A DNA stretch of 64,000 nt from Sphagnum compactum. Taxonomy: Eukaryota > Bryophyta > Sphagnopsida > Sphagnales. Positions within the stretch are counted from its first letter, which is position 1, and the number at the start of each line of letters is the position of its first letter. Under the pieces are notes generated by a model. It was not told where the DNA came from and did no database searches. It worked only from the letters and a program-made list of their open reading frames with translations. The stretch covers positions 19,523,872 to 19,587,871 of the forward strand of contig OZ234497.1 of assembly GCA_965153455.1 (NCBI GenBank), read 5' to 3'. Positions 45,964-58,373 of the stretch are shown one piece after another. Both the position numbers and the translations under genes were made by a program.

Positions 45964-47248
45964 TCAAACTCCAAGCTGCTTTGTCTGCCTGGTCAGCTCA
46001 TGGGGGTCTGCAATCTCTTTTGCAAAGGTGAACACCTCATCATCATCCAGACTTTGTAACCTCCTGATCTCACCCAAGACTGACCTGTTATGCCTCAATG
46101 CTTCAACAACATTTCCAGTGCCAGCCTCCCCCTTTGTTTGGATCATGGCAGCACCGTCAGCTATACACATCAGTGCCTCCCCCAAATTGCAGCAACCACA
46201 CACAAAGCGTATCCTGTAGTTGTGCTTGTAGATGTGATGTGCATCAACAGCTGGGGTTCGGACTTCACTCTCATCAATGTAGTCCACACCAATGGCCTCC
46301 AAGATTTGAGCCTCAGCAATTAGCATTTGAGTTCGTAAATACATTGTAATTAGAAGAGTCAGAAAAAATATAGCAAAACAAAATATCATCAAAGGAAATG
46401 GGAGAAAAAAAAAGAAAAAAAAAGAAACAGCCACAGGTCTTTTGTTGTAAGTTAATACAACAGAAATACCCAGCACTAGAAATAGTGGCCGGATTCTTTA
46501 TACATTTCGGTCAATTTTTCTTATAATTGATAATTTTTTAAATTTTTCTGAATATTTTTGAAATCTAGTCGTATGGCAAAAAAATAGATTTTCTTGCTCT
46601 TTCTAACGTGAAGCACTGCTTTGTTTTTCTTAAAGCCTTGAGCTGCATTTTGAAACCTAATAAAAACAAGCCAACCTTTCCTTAGGTGCTTTTGCTCGAT
46701 TTATTATTCATATTAAAAAAAACCTAATTTATATTGTTGCTTTGTCAACAAAATGACCTATGCACATGCATCAAGTGAAAGGAGTATAAAACCTGCAGGC
46801 TGGATACAAAGAATTCCAGTCCAGCACTAAAATAACTATCATTCCACCAAGCAGTGCAAAGTGCAAAAGGGGCAATTTTCCTCTTGTGAAGTGGTAAAGT
46901 AGCAGGTATGAGATCACGACAAAAAATCACAGAGTGAACTCACCAATTCTTGCCTTTGCCATCACAGGTATGGTGATGGCCTTCTTGATCTCCTTGATGA
47001 GCCCAGGTTCACTCATCCTTGCCACCCCCTTCTGCCTGAATCTCAGATGGCACTCCAGTGCCATCACTGCAACAGCTCCAGCCTCCTCTGCAATCTGAGC
47101 TTGCTCCATCCACATCCACCACGTCCATGATCAATCCACTCCTCAACATCTGGGCCAGCCCCACCTTCACAGCACAGGTTGCCTTCTTGCTATTCTCCGA
47201 TAACACTCCATTCCCATCCACTGCCACCACTCCGTCACCTGTCTCCAT
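45964..47248 (-). pseudogene. PDX1: Broken PDX1 (pyridoxal 5'-phosphate synthase, synthase subunit)
   Basis: The N-terminal part (47248-46944) reads [18 protein letters not shown], then shifts frame at about 47120 through an apparent 4-base insertion. It continues [14 protein letters not shown]...[30 protein letters not shown] 627-bp non-coding stretch with a GTGAGT donor follows. The second part (~46316-45964) reads [61 protein letters not shown] and stops at QTKQLGV. About 80 C-terminal residues, including the phosphate-binding end, are missing. PDX1 makes vitamin B6 from ribose 5-phosphate, glyceraldehyde 3-phosphate and ammonia in the cytosol. Both catalytic lysines (MAKARIG and QTKGEAG) persist, yet the frameshift and truncation mark it as a pseudogene. 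Confidence 0.85.
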
Positions 47249-48107
47249 CTCTCCAATCCTTTAAGCTCTTGGCCTTCAAAACCCTGTCCAAAACAAATGC
47301 TCACACGAAATCACATCAATTTGACACATGACAATCACAAAAAGCCAAGTGCCCAGAGCTTCAGCCTGCAAAATGCATTTTATATCTTCATATTCATACA
47401 AAAGTATGCACATAATCTGCCATGTAAACTTTCTTTCCCGCTTGAGATGATAGTGACAATGGAGAAGAAATGCTTGTTACCACTCCTCAGTCAAGATATC
47501 TATCAACATCACAATAAGTCATCGTGAGGTTCAGGGTTTATTAAACAAGTAACAAGAGGTTTTGTGGATGGGTGGCGAATCCAATGGCAATAAATGAAAT
47601 CTTGAGATGAGCGATGAGAGGAAGGTTCAGGCTTCAGGGTTTAACTCAACCCTAAACCCAGGTAACTAGAATTCTGGTAACATTAGTCTTGATCAGTTTC
47701 AACTAGTGTGGCCTGTTCCGTTTGAAAATAATTTGTGAGTTACTATGATTAATGTGAGGAATCAAATTATTCAGATTGTGGCCTGTGATAATTATGATGC
47801 TTTTCCACACCTCAGTTTCATATTTTCAGTTAAAACATGAAATTGAGGCATGGAAAACCATAATAAATATCATTAAAGTATAATTAAAATATGAAATATC
47901 ATTTTTGTTTCACTATTTTAAGGATTGTTTAATGACGAAACTGACCCTAGGGTAAAGTACTCACCAATATTGAATTGATATCTCAAATTGATGTAAGCCT
48001 ACCAATATTTATTTGGTACATGGAAGGAAGACGACAAGGAAGAAGGACATGGAGAGGGATGGACTTGAGTCATAATTTGTTACTTTTCCAAATCCCAGAT
48101 ATTAAAG
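47249..48107. other. Spacer upstream of the PDX1 relic
   Basis: It would contain the old PDX1 promoter on the minus strand. No other gene or clear motif seen. Confidence 0.4.
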
Positions 48108-48226
48108 GCCAAAAGAAAAGATAATAGTTCAATGACGAACATGGAATTGAACTATTATCTTTACTTTTGGTCTTTAATATCTCACATGGAATTGAACTAT
48201 TATCTTTACTTTTGGTCTTTAATATC
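48108..48226. repeat. Foldback with duplicated 3' arm
   Basis: The left arm 48108-48133 and its continuation (GATATTAAAGGCC...GTTCAAT) pair with AATTGAACTATTATC...TTTAATATC at 48145-48181. The stem is ~36 bp with about two mismatches and a short loop. The right arm is then repeated at 48190-48226 with a 45-bp period. Confidence 0.75.
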
Positions 48227-51200
48227 TCACATGGAATAAGATATCAAAGTGGGCAAGGGAATAAAAATGGGGCTAGTTCTCAAATTGGTATTGTTCCACA
48301 TAGAATGATGGAAGCTTGCATCTGGTGAAGCATATTTGAAACTTTGATGAAAGTGAATATGACTTAAAAATGTGGGAAGCTTTTGGACCTTTCATTCAAT
48401 TAGTGGATGATGTGGAATTTTTGGTAGGATCATATAATGGTTTTGTTTCTTATTTTCAATTCTTTTACACATTCATTGTAAACATGTTGAAAATCATGCA
48501 TGGATGATACAATAATTCACTAATCAATTTGCACTCATAAAACTCATTTGTGACAATGTGTTCAATACAATATAAATTTTGTTTAATTGCTACTCAACTG
48601 AAATTCATAGCTCCTACATGAACATATTCTCAGCCTTCCATTAAATCATACTTCTCCAAAACCCAAATGTTCATGGGTGCTTAAGTTGAGATATATTTCA
48701 ACATGTTAATAAATGCTTAAAGTGAAAAGATGAAATTTAAGATTTACCTTAAGGCTTAATGGTTGAATTGATCACATGGCATATTATGACCAAAGTGGAA
48801 TTGGTACCTAAATAAAATATATTTACTTTTACAACTCATCAATGGGATCCCAAAAATCCTCTAAAATGAGCTTTTGTATTTTTTTGGGTATGTTTTTGGT
48901 GTTCAAGATTAAATTGGTCATTTGCTATGGGTTTTTGTTTTTATGTTAAAGGGCATTTTAATTTGTTTGGTTTGTTTTTAGAGGTTGTAATAATGTTAGG
49001 GACTTTGATGCACTAATAAATGGGTGAACATTAAAATTGTTCATTGATAGTTTCATCTAGACATGGTAAGACTTCGAATAAATCATCTTATATTGTGTGA
49101 TAATCATTCAAAATGTGGGTATGCAACCTTCTGTAATAACTCTTGTGGTGAATGTATTATATATGAGAAGGATATTAAGGGCATTCAACCTAGAACTTGG
49201 AGTAAAATTTTGGCTTGAATTTGGAACCAATGCGTGGCTTTTCTGTACTATGTGTAGTCTACATTCATATCAAAGTCATCTTACCCTCAAATAACCTAAG
49301 TATGTTGAGGGTTTCATCATTTGAAATGATTTTGTTTCAAACTATCATAAAGGCTAGAGCCACTATGTAATGTACAACTTTGGTCCTTGTGGTGACCATT
49401 CTACTACTTAAATGTCTTGAGCTTCAACTTCTTATAACTTGGACATTCAATTTGAAAGGCAATTAATATCCTCTAGTGAGCATTGTTGGAGTGTTAGTGT
49501 TTAAAAAAGAAGGAAATATCATAGAGGATCTCGGTGTTATAAGTTGCAGGAGGTAAACTAGTGGTGAAGATGGCTTCTTGCTTCTTAAATTGTGGGTTCA
49601 AACTTGGCAGGGACCAGTAAAACACACAAAATTCTTTTATTAGGACAAGTTTTGATGGTGGAGGACATGAACTACACATTGTGTAAAATAGTAGAACATA
49701 TAAATTATTTGTATGTTGAGCATGACAAATTTTGATGGTGGATGACACGAACTGTGCAATGTGCAAAGTAACAAAACATATAATTTTGTTGTATTGTGTA
49801 GTAAGATAAGTTTTTATGGTGGAGGATATGAAATGTGAAATGAACAAAATCACACATAAAATGTTAGGTAACATTGAGTCTTATGTGGACACTTAGGTGA
49901 TAGGGGAAAATAATTTAGTGATAGCAACTAAGTTACGTACCATCAAATGTAACAAATGCATAAAATTCAAATAAAAACCCAGTGTTAATTACCATCTGAA
50001 AAACCTTGAAATAGGTGAATGAGTTAATTTCCTGCTCACATTCAAACTGATTTTCTGTTCTAAACTTATTTTCAGTAGCTTACAGCAAGAACAACAAAAG
50101 CATTATAATTCGTTGTAGGCACATAACAACGATAATGGCTAGCATGAATTTAACAACATTAATCACAACAATGGTACATTGTTCCCAAATTGAACTTACA
50201 GTAATAACATTAACAACATCACATCATTGAATACATGTGCAATAACTGTGAAATCAACACTAAACACGTACAATTTTTGATGCAAAAGTAAGACTAAACC
50301 ATTCAACTTAGGCCCAATATTTTAGAATTATATTGATGATAATCGAATCATTGTAATTGATTATACTTAAAATGTTTTTAATCACAAATACCATTTTGGA
50401 TTCTATTGAATTGCAAGGTATATTTACATTGCTGGTAACATTGCTCACTTAAATGCTCTTGTCCTTTGAAGTTTTGAATTCACTTCTTATCCCTGTACTT
50501 TATCAATACAAACACAAAGCCATGTTGTGATACATGGCTTTTAACCTAGTAGTTAAGATTAGAGCTAGTGCAATCAAATTAAACGACACTTGTAAAGTTT
50601 TATGCAGAACAACATTTGCAACGATAATTTGCACATCAATATTGTCAATAATATTCACAATTAATCTATGAAGCAAGGTAGTTTGTTTTGTCATGTTGAG
50701 ATCTCTCAAACCATGGTGTTTTATGTTATGCTATTGATATCTTTAGAAAACTCTCAATGAGTAGGGGTGCATCGACTTGGTTTCAGTGTTTGGAGCTATG
50801 GTGTGAAAGCGATTGATTATTTATTGATTATTGAACAATTTTCTCAGTGAAAATGAAATAAAATTGAAACTGCAAATTGTATTGAAATATGGGGGTGTTC
50901 TTGATGTTATTGGAAAACCCTTGGTGAATCAGATTTAATAGATTTTATTTCATAATTTTCAGAGGTAAGGTGTGAAAGATATTGATTTTTGAGTGAATTT
51001 TGTTCTTGGAAATTCAAACAAATTGCAAAAAATGGGTTTGAAAGGAAAAATAAGTTGAGCCTTCAATGTGTTTACACTACTGGATTTAGAAATTTTTAAT
51101 TCTGAAAATGTGAAAACTAAAAAATATGTTCACACTAGTGAACATTATTACATAACATGAACATAGGCCAAAAAAAAGTGACAAAAACAAATAGTGATAA

Positions 51201-54200
51201 ACACAAGATGAAAAAATGAAATGACATAAACCTAAGTCAACAAAAAGTTGGAAAAACTAAAAGTGCAAAAACATGAGTTACAAGAAATATAGAAGTTGGG
51301 TGAAAAATGCATATCTAAATTTCACATTGAAAATATTGAAAAGCAAAATAGGTAAGAATTTCATGAAGATGTTATAAAGTAGGTTGCAAACATGTGAAAA
51401 ACAGAAGAAGGATGCAAGATGCTCAAATAACAAAGCAAATATAAGAGTGTTAAGTGGTTGTTTGACAACCATATCAAAGGGAATACTGCAACACAATGAA
51501 AGCCCGGATTTAAGCAAAGATGAATAATGGACTTGTGTGCTCTCACATAAGAAACGACTAGTTTGAACCCCTTGCCTAATGCACAGGTGTGTTATTTCAA
51601 CAATGTTTGGTTCATGTTTTAGTTTTTTAAAAAAAACTTTTATCTTTTTTATTTTTTATTTTTATGTGTTTTCTGTTTTCATTATTATTTTGTGTAATAA
51701 AAATAAAGTGTTTCTTTTTCACTTTTGTATTTTTGTTTATTTGGATGCAAGTTTGAAGTTTCGAGAAAGAAGACACACCTCATTCTTTTTCAAGTAGGGT
51801 TTTTCTTCATTATTATAAGTTTTATTTTTTCTTATTTTCTACTCTTTATTTGGTTTCTTCTTTTTCGTATTTTTTTTCTTTTAAAATGATTTTACTGTAT
51901 TTCCTTTCCTTGTTTCATTTGTTTCCATTCCTTTTTTATAGTTTTTTGTGTTTTACTTTTTTTTGTTTATTTTTGTTTCATGTTTTAATTTTTTCTCTTC
52001 TTATTTTGTCTATCTTCATTTTTTTCTATTTTTATGCGTTTATTTATTTATTTAGTTTCTATTTTCTTTTCCAAAAAAATCTAGTTTGTCTAGTTTTTAT
52101 ATAATAATAATAATTAAAAAAGCCTTTTCTATTTTTGTTTGATTAGATGCAGGTTTGAAGTTTGGAAAAAGAAGACAAACCTCATTTTTTTTCAAGTATG
52201 GTTTTTTTTCTCTTTCTTTTGCTCTCTGTTTTGTTTCTTGTTTTTTGTCATCTATTTTTTAATTTTCTTTTAAGATTATTTTACTGTATTTCCCTTTTTT
52301 GTTTCATGTTTAAGTGTTTACAAAAAGTTTCTAATTGTTAAAGTGTTTTTCTGTTTTTATGTTTTTTCTAGTTTTTTCCCTTTAAAAAATATATATTTGT
52401 TCTGTTTGGATGGATGACGGGACGGATGACGGACGGATGAATGGAAAGCTTCATTTCATCCCGACGTTCTTTACTATATGTAATCTCCTCAATGTGCGAC
52501 TGCTCATGAATGAAAGAAGGAACCTTCTAACGAGTTTGCTTTTGGAGTTTATTTATTTATTTTATTTTATTTTGCTAGATAGTTTCTCTGGTCTTAGAAG
52601 ATATAATAGAGGGGTAGTAAACATCAATTTTGGTTTTCTACTACCTTCAAGTAGGTTACCTTCATCCCACTAGGATTAATAGTCATTTCAATGTCATTTC
52701 TAGTTATTTATGAATGTTCAACAATTTCTAGTTGAGGTTTTATGAAATATTATACCTATGATTGATAATCAACACTTTTTATTTATTTATTTAAAAATTT
52801 CAACATTTGGAGAATAACTATGCACCATACACATTGAGTTGTGTTCTTTGGATTCATCTTAGAGTCTATGGCTTCAAGCAATCTATGTAAATGATATTAT
52901 TATGTGATTCAAAACTATAATTATATTCCAGGTTTGTTATTTAAGAAATCAAATCATTTCAAAACCTCTGCCTCCTTGAATCATTATCTTTGTCTCCTCG
53001 TAGTTTACCTTGCTCCGTTCCCCACTAAGGTAAAAACCTTTACTACTAGTTTGCAAATACCCTTTCAAAATCTTGATCACCTTTGCCATTATCTTTATCT
53101 TTTTCTAGCATACCCTCCCTTTCAAAGTGAAGTCTAAAATTAAAATTTAAAGATTTGTCTAATTAAATTAGAATACATTCCATAATTTTAAATAAGTTAT
53201 AAACTTCCACCTTCTTTACCATTATTTTTATCTCTTTCTTATATAAGTGAAGCTAAATGATCATAAAATTAAAAATAAAACAAAATTTAACTATTAGAGT
53301 ACATTTCATAATTTTTAAAAATGACTATAAAATTAATACACCTCAATTCCCTTTATCATTATTCTTACCTTGTTCTCATGTTTTCAAAATGAAGCTTCAA
53401 ATTAAAATTTTGACTAATAAAGAAAAAGTCTTACTCTAAGTTTGATGCTACCATAACTAAGATTTCAAACTTGAAAAATGAGGGTTGGTGATGACCCAAG
53501 ATCATAGAGTTCTGATGGGTCTTGTACCCTATCAATGGATTTGCCATAGCAAAAGAGACACTAAGGTAAATTTATCTTTGGGTACACTTGAAATGGATTT
53601 ATATGAGTTGTAGTTTTTAGCTATAGAATGTATGGATTGGCAAATTGCAATCCAAGTGACATTCTTTCAACCTATGTTATGTCATTTCTACTGTGTTGGA
53701 AATCTAACCAAACTTAGTATATAAATTCTATTGTATTGTAAATATTGTCAAATTATGTGGAAAATTCTCAAATTCAATTACAGACTTTAGAAATACATTT
53801 GATGCTCAACTTAAGAAAGGATAGTCTGGACTGGTCAAGAATGTAAAAACCCATTGTAAACCAGTTGGGAAAAATTCCAGGTGCATGTGGAGGCCACTTT
53901 ATTTTGGAGATTGTGAATATCAGATCTTGTTTACCAGGGACATCCCTTTTAAGGACCAACAGGTCTGGGGGATAATCAACAGTCCACAACCCATTTTCTA
54001 GTAGGTACCAGCCAGCCCTTGCAATGGGCACCTCGAGTGCCCAAATGGGTCTTAAGAGAGACCCTTCTCATATATATGAATATGTGTAAAGCCCAAGAGG
54101 GAGAGGGCATTACCAAAATAAGGATGGGCCAGGTGAGAGAGTCGAGCACAAGCCTGATTTCAATAATGCTTTTGCTTGCAAGCTTTACATGGCAAGCAAG

Positions 54201-54429
54201 CTTTACATGGCATCACAAGTGTAGCAACCTTCGGCGAGTGGGGGGGGCTTCATAATTTTCATACCGCCGGCTGTGAAAACAGAAAGGACGCTTGCAGGGC
54301 GGACGAATAATTGGTCACTTCTCCGTGCCTTCCAGGTATATACAAATACTCTAAAAGGGTTTTTTTTACCAAAGTTTGTAACATCTTGTTAACCTGCGGT
54401 CAGAACCTCAAAAACTAATCCACCTGCCA
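48227..54429. other. AT-rich spacer with local duplications
   Basis: No gene recognised. 49641-49870 has three imperfect ~80-bp copies of TTTTGATGGTGGAGGACATG-like sequence. 51590-52400 is strongly T-rich on the plus strand and contains a ~403-bp direct duplication (GATGCAAGTTTGAAG at 51743 and its homologue at 52146). 54185-54215 repeats CAAGCTTTACATGGCA twice. Confidence 0.5.
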
Positions 54430-54871
54430 GCCAAAAAAATAATATTAGGGTTAGGAGAAACCGCCCTCGTTCATTTCTGTGCAGGTTTTTTGTCCTTCGC
54501 TGACTCCTGCGTGTTTTTTCTTCTTTGTTGCGCTTGCGGCCGCCTGCTTGCGCCATCGCTCATACCGCACGTCTAAACGAATCCGTGCGCAACAATAATA
54601 TTCCGTTTTCTCCTCGTCGGTTAATCGATCTTCTGATTTACTTTCTCAACTCGATTCTTGTGCTGCCTATTTTTGTTGTCTGCAACTACTTTGGGCTTGC
54701 TTTGTCTCTTCTCCGCCTGTATAAAACGCGTTCCTTTCGCCACCTTCTTCGCCGAGGTTCAGGGGGCTCTCAGTGGTTCGAGGTTTCGGATCTTGTGTGA
54801 GGAGGCGGCTGCTGCCGCTGCCGGGGTAGGACGACAGCACAGCTCTACTTGGCCCTGGTTCGGAGCAGACG
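54430..54871 (+). promoter_or_regulatory. Promoter and 5' UTR exon of the first G3BP-like gene
   Basis: A telo-box TTAGGGTTAGG lies at 54445-54455. The non-coding exon ends CAGACG|gtaaat at 54871, and its last ~110 bp (GGTTCGAGG, GGATCTTGTGTGAGGAGG, GCTGCTGCCGCTGCCGGGG) align with the equivalent exon of the second gene at 60430-60540. The transcription start was not determined. Telo-boxes are common in promoters of plant translation and RNA-related genes. Confidence 0.65.
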
Positions 54872-55133
54872 GTAAATGCCCTTTAGTTTGGTTGCATTAT
54901 TTTGTCCATTGTTTTGGGCGATGCGAGATGAGAGGGAGAGGGCTGGAGGTCTTGCAGTGGCGTGTAGAGGTCTTTTGCAAATTTTCCTTAAGAAATGGTT
55001 TCCTTGCAATTTGTTTCTGGCAAATTTTCTAAGGTGAGGGTTGACTACGATCTCTGAGCGGGGTATCCGCAGTTGGTATCAAGTATTGAAAGTTTCACAA
55101 ATGAATAGAAGTGACATCAACCGATAATGAAGC

Positions 55134-55134
<1 letters not shown>

Positions 55135-55177
<43 letters not shown>
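55135..55177. repeat. (AG)n microsatellite in the leader intron
   Basis: About 21 AG units in the 5' UTR intron (54872-55247) of the first G3BP-like gene. The second copy lacks it. Confidence 0.85.
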
Positions 55178-55181
<4 letters not shown>

Positions 55182-55252
55182 TTGTATTATGGGGATCATG
55201 TATGTCTATGGCACATATGTCTGAATTTTTTTGTAAGTTCTGTGCAGAAGCT

Positions 55253-58200
55253 ATGGCGAGTCATGCAGGAAATGGGGGTTCTGCCATCCCAGCAGCAGCA
55301 AATGTGGTATGCCATGCAATCCCCTGAATTACATGCTATCAGAAAATCTTGATCGAAAGGATCAAACTTAAATAGTGCTCTGCTACTGCTGATGGATGGA
55401 TCCTCATTTTGCATTTCATATCCTTGACATAGGTAGACCAGCTGAGGTAAGGTGGGTTTGGGTATGCAGGTTGGAAATGCATTTGTGAGCCAGTATTACA
55501 ATGTGCTCCATCAAAGTCCTCTGGTGGTGCATCGGTTTTACACAGATGCCAGCCACCTCACTCGTGCAGAGGCTGGTCCTGATGGTGTGGTGGACACTGT
55601 AGTGACACAAGATGTATGCATATATCCACCAGCAAAGCCTTCTCTGGAATCTGCTTTGTTTCTCTCTCTATACATGGATTTCAATTTCCTACCTGCTTTC
55701 ACTCATGTTTTCTGTTGACACACTGGTTTCATGCAGGAAATCCACAACAAGGTTATGTCTGTGGATTACTCAGACTTCAAAGCTGAGATCAAGACGGTGG
55801 ACTCTCAGGAGTCCCTAATGGGAGGTGTTCTCGTGATGGTCAATGGATCACTTTCCAGCGAGAGCACTGGGAAGAGGAACTTTACACAGAGCTTTTTCCT
55901 TGCTCCACAAGAGAAAGGCTACTTTGTGCTGAATGACATTTTTCGCTATCTTGATGAGCCATCACTAGTTTCAAAACCAGCTCTGAGCTTGCCTAATGAT
56001 CTGCCAGAGCCTCCAATCGCACCATATGTATCAGAACCAGGTTTGTTTTCAAAGCTTTCTGTTAACCAAACTCTGTTGTGAATATTCAACTCATGTTTGA
56101 TGGATATTTCTTAACTTGTTTTGTTTCATGTTGTAGCTTTTGATGGATATGTGGTAGTGGAAATGGAATCAAGGGAGGCCACATTGTCTCCGGCAGCAGA
56201 GGTTGAGGCCAGAGTGGAGGAGAAAGTTGACCTTTCAGAGCAGCTGGATGCTTTAGAAGTAGATGAGGAGGATCTGCCAGAGGACCCAGCCCAGGTTGAG
56301 ATACCACTGCCAAACAGTGAGGAGCCTGCTTCACTGCCTGTCCAGACTGCACCTTCCACTGCTTCACTCCCTGCTGAAGATGATAGCACTTCTAGTGGAG
56401 AGAAGCCAAAAGTGTCATATGCCTCTATTGTAAGTTAGTGCTATGTCTGTTCTTCAAGCATTATTCAGTCTTAGGGAACAATGAGGTTCCAGTGCAGATG
56501 TGCATTATCTATTGTGCAGTTTTCATTATCATACATACTACTGTCCCTGAACAGGTGTGAGACTGGCACTTTTGTTCATACCGGTGTGTGTTTTTTGTTT
56601 TTTGTTTTGTTTCTTGTCTTCCCTTGTTTGGTTCTTTCTGTGGCTTCCTGAGGAAGTGTTAGCCTTGCTGTTTCTTCTTCATCGTGAGAACGGAGATTTC
56701 TCTATTCTCATGAAAGATAGTTTGATAATGAGTGGACTGCATTTGTTGTTATGCATACAGCTACGGTTGAGAAATGAAGGGGGCCCTGCTCCACCAACAT
56801 CACATGTTGTGCCCAAAGCCACACAAGCTCCACCAAAAGTGTCAGCTGTTTCAGTTCACCCTATCTCTTCTTCATCAGCCCCTGCTGCAGGCGATGCACA
56901 CAACACCGTGGATGAAAATGCACCTCCTGAAGCTGAAGGTCTGTTTAAATTGCTAAGAACTGTTCCCATCAGCAATACTATATTTGCAATGTGGGAGATA
57001 ATGCTGTTGGCAGAAACATTGGTCTGGTCTACTTATGGGGAGAATGCACTTGCAATGCTACCTTGTATGTAAATCATGGCCTTGTGTCTTGTGCAGCTGA
57101 TGTCCATTCTGTGTACATCAAGAACCTGCCAACTAACATTACACCAGCTGAGGTTGAGGAGGAGTTTGTTCGATTTGGGCCAATCAAGCCCGGAGGTGTC
57201 AATGTCAGAAGTCAGAAGGTATTTGATCACTCCATTTTGTGGATTTTGAAGAGGATAGCTTCTGCAAGGTGAATGTTGCTGATATCAATTCTCTGTCTGG
57301 TATCAGCTAGGTGTATGCTATGCATTTGTGGAGTTTGAAAACACAACTTCAGCTCAAAGTGCAATTGAGGTACTTCTGCTCATAGACATTGTTCTCCGTC
57401 CAGTACTTGTTTATGCAAGGGAAATGGAGTGTGAGGCATTTGTAAAAAATCTGACATGTTTGTTTGCAAGACCAGCTTTGTCTGTATATTATTATTATTC
57501 CCCAAGCCTGGGTGGGATTAGATCTACTGATTTTCCAAGTTTGGATTCACATGCAAACTCCAGTTCTCTGTGATATGATCGTTAGGTGTTGGTACATGGT
57601 AGTCTGATTGATAGTGCTGCCTGTCATGCAGGCCTCCCCGGTGTCAATTGGTGGTCGCCCAGCATATGTTGAGGAGAAGAGAACCGTGGGATCACGAGGT
57701 TTGAGAATCTCACCTTGTCATTCTGGGCCTCTTGTAAACTAACAGTAAATTTATGAACTGTCTGCATTTCAGTGTTGACACATACTGGTGAACAGCTGAA
57801 GCTTTAAAGCAGTCCTGAAAATTCTCAGGGCAGCTGTTCTTTTATGAACTGGGAAAACTGGGTCATGACTGAGTTATGATTGTACAAGGTGACTTTGTTC
57901 AACATGACAGGAAATGGAGGCAAGTAAATGTCATGTATGTTTTTGAAGGTAGGTGCTGACAAATTTTGGTTGGGGGGGGGGGGGGGGGGGGGTGTACACT
58001 CTCAGCTCCAAGACAACGAATGCAGGAGGGCAGGAATGATCGCCCTTACCGCAGTGATGGTGTTCGAGGGCGTGGCTCATTTTCAGGGCGGAGTCTAGGA
58101 CGTGGTTCAGGCCAGGAGCATGATCGTGATGTGTCAAACAGGAGACGTGCATCTGGAGCACCTCGTGGAGGGTATGCTGGTCCTGACATTGTGGGTGGGT

Positions 58201-58373
58201 CTTCTAATGGCAACAGCACCAATAATGGAGCAGATGCCAACCGCCATGCTGATGGACAAAGTGGGAATTCAGCTGGGTCAAGGCCCTCAAGACATGGCTC
58301 TGGTAACCACCCTGCCCGAAATGGTTCTAGCTCCTTCCCTCGCAATGGCCATGCAGCAGCCACTCCTGCCTAA
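55253..58373 (+). CDS. G3BP-like NTF2-RRM-RGG RNA-binding protein, copy A (530 aa)
   Basis: Nine coding exons: 55253-55306, 55470-55613, 55737-56040, 56137-56429, 56761-56938, 57097-57218, 57307-57369, 57632-57698 and 58006-58373. All are GT-AG with matching phases, and the sum is 531 codons including stop. Residues ~19-140 form an NTF2-like domain (VGNAFVSQYYNVLHQSP, FYTDAS, GGVLVMVNGSL, FFLAPQEKGYFVLNDIFRYL). An acidic, Pro/Ser-rich linker follows, with the conserved PKVSYASI. The RRM has RNP2 VYIKNLP and RNP1-like GVCYAFVEF. The C-terminus is RGG/Gly-rich (GVRGRGSFSGR, GAPRGGY). This is the plant G3BP family: cytosolic RNA-binding proteins of stress granules. The start is the first ATG after the leader intron and gives a canonical N-terminus shared with copy B. 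The intron before the last exon carries a 21-G run near its acceptor. Confidence 0.93.
57972..57992 (+). repeat. Run of 21 G just before a splice acceptor
   Basis: It ends 13 bp before the AG at 58004-58005 of the last intron of copy A, where a pyrimidine tract is expected. Copy B has an ordinary acceptor region (GTGCTACAATCTCAG). Confidence 0.85.

Noticed and set aside
46028-46349. Plus-strand frames overlapping the PDX1 relic
   Set aside because: They are antisense shadows of PDX1-like coding sequence.
56557-57072. 171-codon frame spanning exon 5 of copy A and its introns
   Set aside because: It reads through clear GT-AG sites shared with copy B; only the 56761-56938 part is coding.
58046-58363. 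Minus-strand frame of 105 codons over the last exon of G3BP-like copy A
   Set aside because: Antisense shadow of the Gly/Arg-rich tail; the same shadow appears over copy B.
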